A stretch of 64,000 nucleotides of DNA from Glossina fuscipes. Lineage: Eukaryota; Arthropoda; Insecta; Diptera; Glossinidae. A model generated the notes under the pieces. The model searched no databases. It saw only the letters and a program-made list of their open reading frames with translations, and was not told the DNA's origin. The stretch spans positions 32,655,798 through 32,719,797 of the forward strand of contig NW_023998414.1 of NCBI RefSeq assembly GCF_014805625.2. Direction: 5' to 3'. Position numbers and translations under genes: made by a program. Each line of letters begins with the position of its first letter. Position 1 is the stretch's first letter. Of this stretch, positions 60,446 to 64,000 are shown in pieces.

Positions 60446-60920
60446 TTCATTTAGAGCAAGAGCGTTGGGCTTTACACAAAACACAAAGAGACCTTGAAAA
60501 ATTGTGTATGCGTTTATTATTATTATTCTTTTTTTTTTTTTTTTGATGTTTCTTATATCACAAACAATGCCATTAGGTTCATTTTACCATTATTGTTTCA
60601 GTCAACGTAACAAAAACAACAGAAATAACAAAAGCAGAGAAAAACGTCTCACCAGCATACGCTGCCTTAGTTTACTCTCATGCTTTTACTGTTGTTATGT
60701 TTGCGTTGTAAAGCTAAAAGAAAATGCAGCAATAGCGGTGGTTTAAGTAACGAAAATTGCTTTTGCGGTTTGGCAGGCAACAACTGCACATTCACAGTCG
60801 AGTCGAGTAAAGGAAAAAAACAGAAGCACACTTGCATGTAAGCGTATAATATGTATTCATATACGTATATTTATATATGTGCATATATATATATATACCG
60901 TTTATGGACTGTACGATTAT

Positions 60921-60931
60921 GTGTGCGCGCG

Positions 60932-60965
<34 letters not shown>

Positions 60966-60966
60966 C
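60921..60966. repeat. (GT)n microsatellite inside arm A'
   Basis: About 20 GT units with GC and TT interruptions. Confidence 0.95.
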
Positions 60967-61045
60967 ATCAAGCACATGTACAATATGATTATGCTTTGTA
61001 CTTTAACGTATTTTTGAATATTTGTCTGTGCGTTTGCCCATTTAT

Positions 61046-61092
61046 GTATGTATAGGTAGGTAGGTATATATATATATATATATATATATGTG
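61046..61092. repeat. (TAGG)n-(TA)n compound microsatellite
   Basis: Three TAGG units followed by about twelve TA units. Confidence 0.9.
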
Positions 61093-61168
61093 TGCTGTAT
61101 AAGAGTATGTAGGTTCATTTTCATGCTTGATGTCTTCGAAATCGTTGTTTACTAAAAGACCATATGAC

Positions 61169-61216
61169 AATAATAATAAGAACAACAACAACAACAATAA
61201 TAATAATAATAAGAAC
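61169..61216. repeat. (AAT)n-(AAC)n compound repeat
   Basis: Mixed AAT and AAC triplets. The paired part of arm A has a short (ATT)n at 27,440-27,452 flanking the shared word 'catatggtcttttagtaaac'. Confidence 0.9.
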
Positions 61217-61689
61217 AGAGAAACAACAGCAAGAGAAGCAAGTACTGAGCAGTGTGTAGAAGCACTGTTTAAATGGTCGATACCATTGGCAACATTGCTT
61301 GTCTGCTGGGCTTAATTTGTTCTCGTTGTCGGTGTTGTTATTGTTTTTATTGTTTTTGTAGTGGAAAAAATAGCTTTGAAAATTGTGTGATTTTCAGTAT
61401 TTATTTTCTTTTTTTTTTTGCTACTGTTTCCGGTCTCTTCAATCGTACCCCCCCTCTGCTACTTTCTCCTGGCTGCTTTTGCCGTATGTGATGTCTGTCG
61501 GTCTTTGCTGATGATAAAGTCGAAGTTGTTTTTATCGTTGCTTCGATGATGGCCGCACTTGTTTTACTTTTTTCTCTTCTTTTTTTTTTTTTTTGTTTTT
61601 TGTTTAAGGCAGCATTTTACTGCATTTTTCATCGGTTAAACACTATAACAACAATTCTATCATCCAATCTCTTTATACGTGTTGGATGT

Positions 61690-61691
<2 letters not shown>

Positions 61692-61728
<37 letters not shown>

Positions 61729-61730
61729 TT
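61692..61730. repeat. (AT)n-(T)n tract inside arm A'
   Basis: Fourteen AT units running into T10. The paired site in arm A has (TA)n and (CA)n. Confidence 0.9.
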
Positions 61731-61940
61731 TCTTTTGGGTTTTTTTTTTTCGTTTTGCCTTTTCAGTCAGTTGGCCCGTTTGTTTTTGTTTTATGTATTA
61801 CGTACATTTCAAACTCGTTTGTTTGGTGTTGTGGTCATGTTGTCTCAGTATTTGTTACGAAGACAACGTGTATTAGTGTTTAAAAGTAATTTTGGGCGAG
61901 CATTAAGTAAAAAGAAAAAAATACTCTTGGCATCTTCAGT

Positions 61941-62006
61941 ATTTTACCACCACACACATATATATGTTTTTATGTGTGAATATGCATTGAATACATTACT
62001 ATGCTT
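61941..62006. other. Short AT-rich stretch between arm A' and the outer tract
   Basis: May be a weak continuation of the inverted repeat (compare 26,655-26,726). Confidence 0.35.
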
Positions 62007-62072
62007 ACATACATACATACATACATATATATATATATACATACATATATGCATACATATAGATAGATAGGT
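62007..62072. repeat. (CATA)n-(TA)n-(TAGA)n compound microsatellite
   Basis: Five CATA units, about seven TA units, then CATA and TAGA steps. It mirrors the position of the (AT)n at 26,626-26,654 outside arm A. Confidence 0.9.
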
Positions 62073-63428
62073 ATGAAAGCGTATATTATTTATATGTATA
62101 ATGTAATGTTTCATTCATTTCATTTTATATTTCAAAGTCGTATTTACCCTAGGCATAGACGCAAGTGTCTGTCCACATATTCGGCTAACAAAGCAAACGT
62201 ATATATGTATATTGCGCGTGCTGTGCACAGCGTTATATATATGTATTTATGTATGTGTGAATAAATGTGTATGTGCTCGATGTTGTCTCATGTTGACCTT
62301 ATTATCTTGATCAGCGCTCTAATTACGCATTTATAGTGCATCGCGCCACTTAACACATTCGCATTTCGAAAGTAATAAATAACATTTGTATAATTATCTT
62401 GTTGTGCTGATAATTAACTAACTTGGCATTGAACAATGAGTTCCACCTCACATCGCTCTTTTTCTTTTATAGTCTTTATAGATATGCTGTACCTTTTGCT
62501 CTATAATAAGCGATAATGTTGGCAAACTTGCATTGTCTTATAATTTTTGTAAAATAATTCAAATTTTGCGTTTCATTCAAAAATTTTTGAGTGAATTGCA
62601 TTTTTTCTCTTTAGTCAATATGCAATATAATGACTTATATTATATGCCTTTAGTTATGCTATATAATTTGTTCTTTTTTTTTTTTTTCATTACTAAGGCA
62701 CACAGGAATATAAGGCGAGAAACTGAAACGTTTAAGTGATTGCTTTTTTTTTTTTTTTTTTTTTGCAAAAGATGAAAACATTCGATTTTTCTTCATCCGA
62801 TCTCGACTATCATAAAAATTTCGATCGCACTTCTTTATGATTGCATTTGACGATATATCAAGTGTCCTGTTATTAATGAAAATATTTTCTCACACAAACA
62901 TACATGACATATATATATATATATATATACATATATATTTATTTATTTATTATTATTTTATTGTTGTATTGCATTAGCAACTCTTTTATTTATTTATTTT
63001 TTTTATTACATAGTACACTAGGTGTTTACTCAAGTCGGTTTAATAAAATTAAATATTGCATTCATGGACTTACATGCCCCGAAAGCGAGTCCTCTAATAA
63101 TAAGGCGAAGAGTATACTTTGGTAGAGAAACGTTACCGCCACATACTCATATAATGAAATTCAAAGTTGGTGCGTCATAAAACATTAAATATAAAAAAAA
63201 AAAAATAAAAAAAAAAAAAAAGAAGAGAAGAGTATAAATAAATAAATGTAAAGCACAATTGATCTTAACTTACATTTTACTTTTTCATAGTTTATGCGAT
63301 ATTTCATGAAAAATTTTGTCCAACATATATCTGAGTTTAAATGTTTCTATTCGCTCGCCTAATGCATTATAATTACAGATTGTCGTGCGTACTCTCTTTA
63401 CAAATAGTAAATACATCTTCGCTTATCT
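62073..63428. other. AT-rich non-coding stretch
   Basis: T-runs at 62,674-62,687 and 62,743-62,764, (AT)n at 62,908-62,938, (TTTA)n at 62,939-62,952, and an A-rich tract at 63,192-63,222. No coding signal. Confidence 0.5.
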
Positions 63429-63541
63429 ATGATCGCGCATAATAGGCAAGAAAATTAGTCTCACTTTAGTATGACCTGATGCACTTAATCTACCGATGAT
63501 CGCGCATAATAAACAAAAAAAAACTGAGTTTACTTTAGGAT
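63429..63541 (+). repeat. Tandem repeat, 67-bp period
   Basis: ATGATCGCGCATAATA begins at about 63,429 and again at about 63,496. Both copies continue to a 'gt/ag..tt.actttag' word. A third, weaker copy of the second half may lie at 63,600-63,630 ('gtttactttatggatac'). Confidence 0.7.
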
Positions 63542-64000
63542 AACTTTAGATGAACGTAGAAAACTTAAGTGAAATGCTTAAGCAAATAAATAACTAACAA
63601 AAATTTTTGTTTACTTTATGGATACTAAGAAGTTAATAGCGACCAGATTTTAGGATCGCAATGTAGTCGTTAGTGATGGACTTTATAGCTTTAATAGTAC
63701 GTTAAGATGTAAAGATTTTTGTCGGTCGAGAAGATTCATTTTCAAGTACCCATCCATGTAATTGATGAGGCGTATAGTCTAACGAGTAGTTGAACGGGAC
63801 TTTATTCCGCATGTGGTAAGAGTGTGTTCTAGCCAAAGAAGTACTGGAAATTATTTTGAGCAAAACGTTGTATTTAGTTGAGCGTGAAAGTTTTATACGA
63901 ACACCTTCCAAATATAAATCATTAAGAGCAATATAGTACAATAGGCGCTTGCATGTACGTTGATCAGCGATGTCTCTATTGTTAAAAATGATGAAGTAGT
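63542..64000. other. AT-rich non-coding stretch
   Basis: A 79-codon minus frame at 63,702-63,941 has no recognisable feature. Nothing else is seen to the window end. Confidence 0.45.

Larger units (their letters stand above)
60057..61940 (-). repeat. Inverted-repeat arm A' (right)
   Basis: Partner of arm A (26,727-28,354) in opposite orientation. It is about 250 bp longer, mainly because of a microsatellite-rich stretch at 60,840-61,170 ((GT)n, (TA)n, (TAGG)n and (AAC)n), which replaces 27,430-27,600 of arm A. The best-conserved part is 60,378-60,445. The 174-codon frame at 61,546-62,070, the longest in the window, lies largely in this arm and is built from T-runs and TA repeats (FFFF, YIYIYI). 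It is not considered coding. Confidence 0.85.

Noticed and set aside
61546..62070. Longest frame in the window, 174 codons, plus strand
   Set aside because: It is made of translated T-runs and TA/CATA repeats (FFFF, YIYIYI, TYIHTYIY) and lies largely in arm A', whose partner arm does not keep the frame.
1..64000. CRISPR arrays, bacterial promoters or operons, phage or viral genes
   Set aside because: No spaced direct repeats, no dense coding, and no capsid, polymerase or envelope-like frames; the sequence is eukaryotic in character.

Overview
The window looks like non-coding nuclear DNA from an insect, most likely a dipteran. Reasons: it is very AT-rich, dense in (TA)n, (CA)n, (TC)n and trinucleotide microsatellites and in long A/T runs, has no open reading frame above 174 codons (and that one reads through microsatellites), and carries several degraded copies of a fly-type dispersed repeat whose head reads TATACCC... 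followed by GTCY tetranucleotides. A tephritid or related fly is a guess from the look of these repeats. No complete protein-coding gene, rRNA, tRNA, CRISPR array or bacterial-type operon is supported.

Layout. 1-26.6 kb is plain AT-rich sequence with microsatellites, about eight fragments of the GTCY dispersed repeat, two tRNA-derived SINE-like copies (11.09-11.25 and 25.97-26.05 kb; the first has a 12-bp target-site duplication) and a fold-back element at 9.73-9.94 kb. 26.7-34.0 kb and 54.8-61.9 kb form the main structure: a nested pair of inverted repeats, A...B (spacer) B'...A'. The A arms (1.63 and 1.88 kb) contain a 68-bp stretch with one mismatch, and the B arms (about 0.21 and 0.27 kb) are about 85 percent identical over their core. 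The 5 kb between A and B on each side has similar length but no similarity I can see.

The 34-54.8 kb spacer holds more dispersed-repeat copies, a near-complete one at about 37.0-37.97 kb with an internal 100-bp tandem duplication, a decayed Ty3/gypsy-type integrase with D-35-E spacing at 44.9-45.1 kb, and a speculative exon pair at 52.6/53.3 kb. 55.5 kb has a recent 101-bp-period tandem duplication, 58.8 kb a third SINE-like copy, and 63.4 kb a 67-bp-period tandem repeat.

There is no gene network to describe. The window is best read as intergenic or intronic DNA. The A/A' and B/B' pairs are the only elements that look duplicated as a unit and unevenly conserved, so they are the best candidates for something functional (paired regulatory elements, a non-coding transcript, or a small peptide in B) or for an undescribed large inverted-repeat element.
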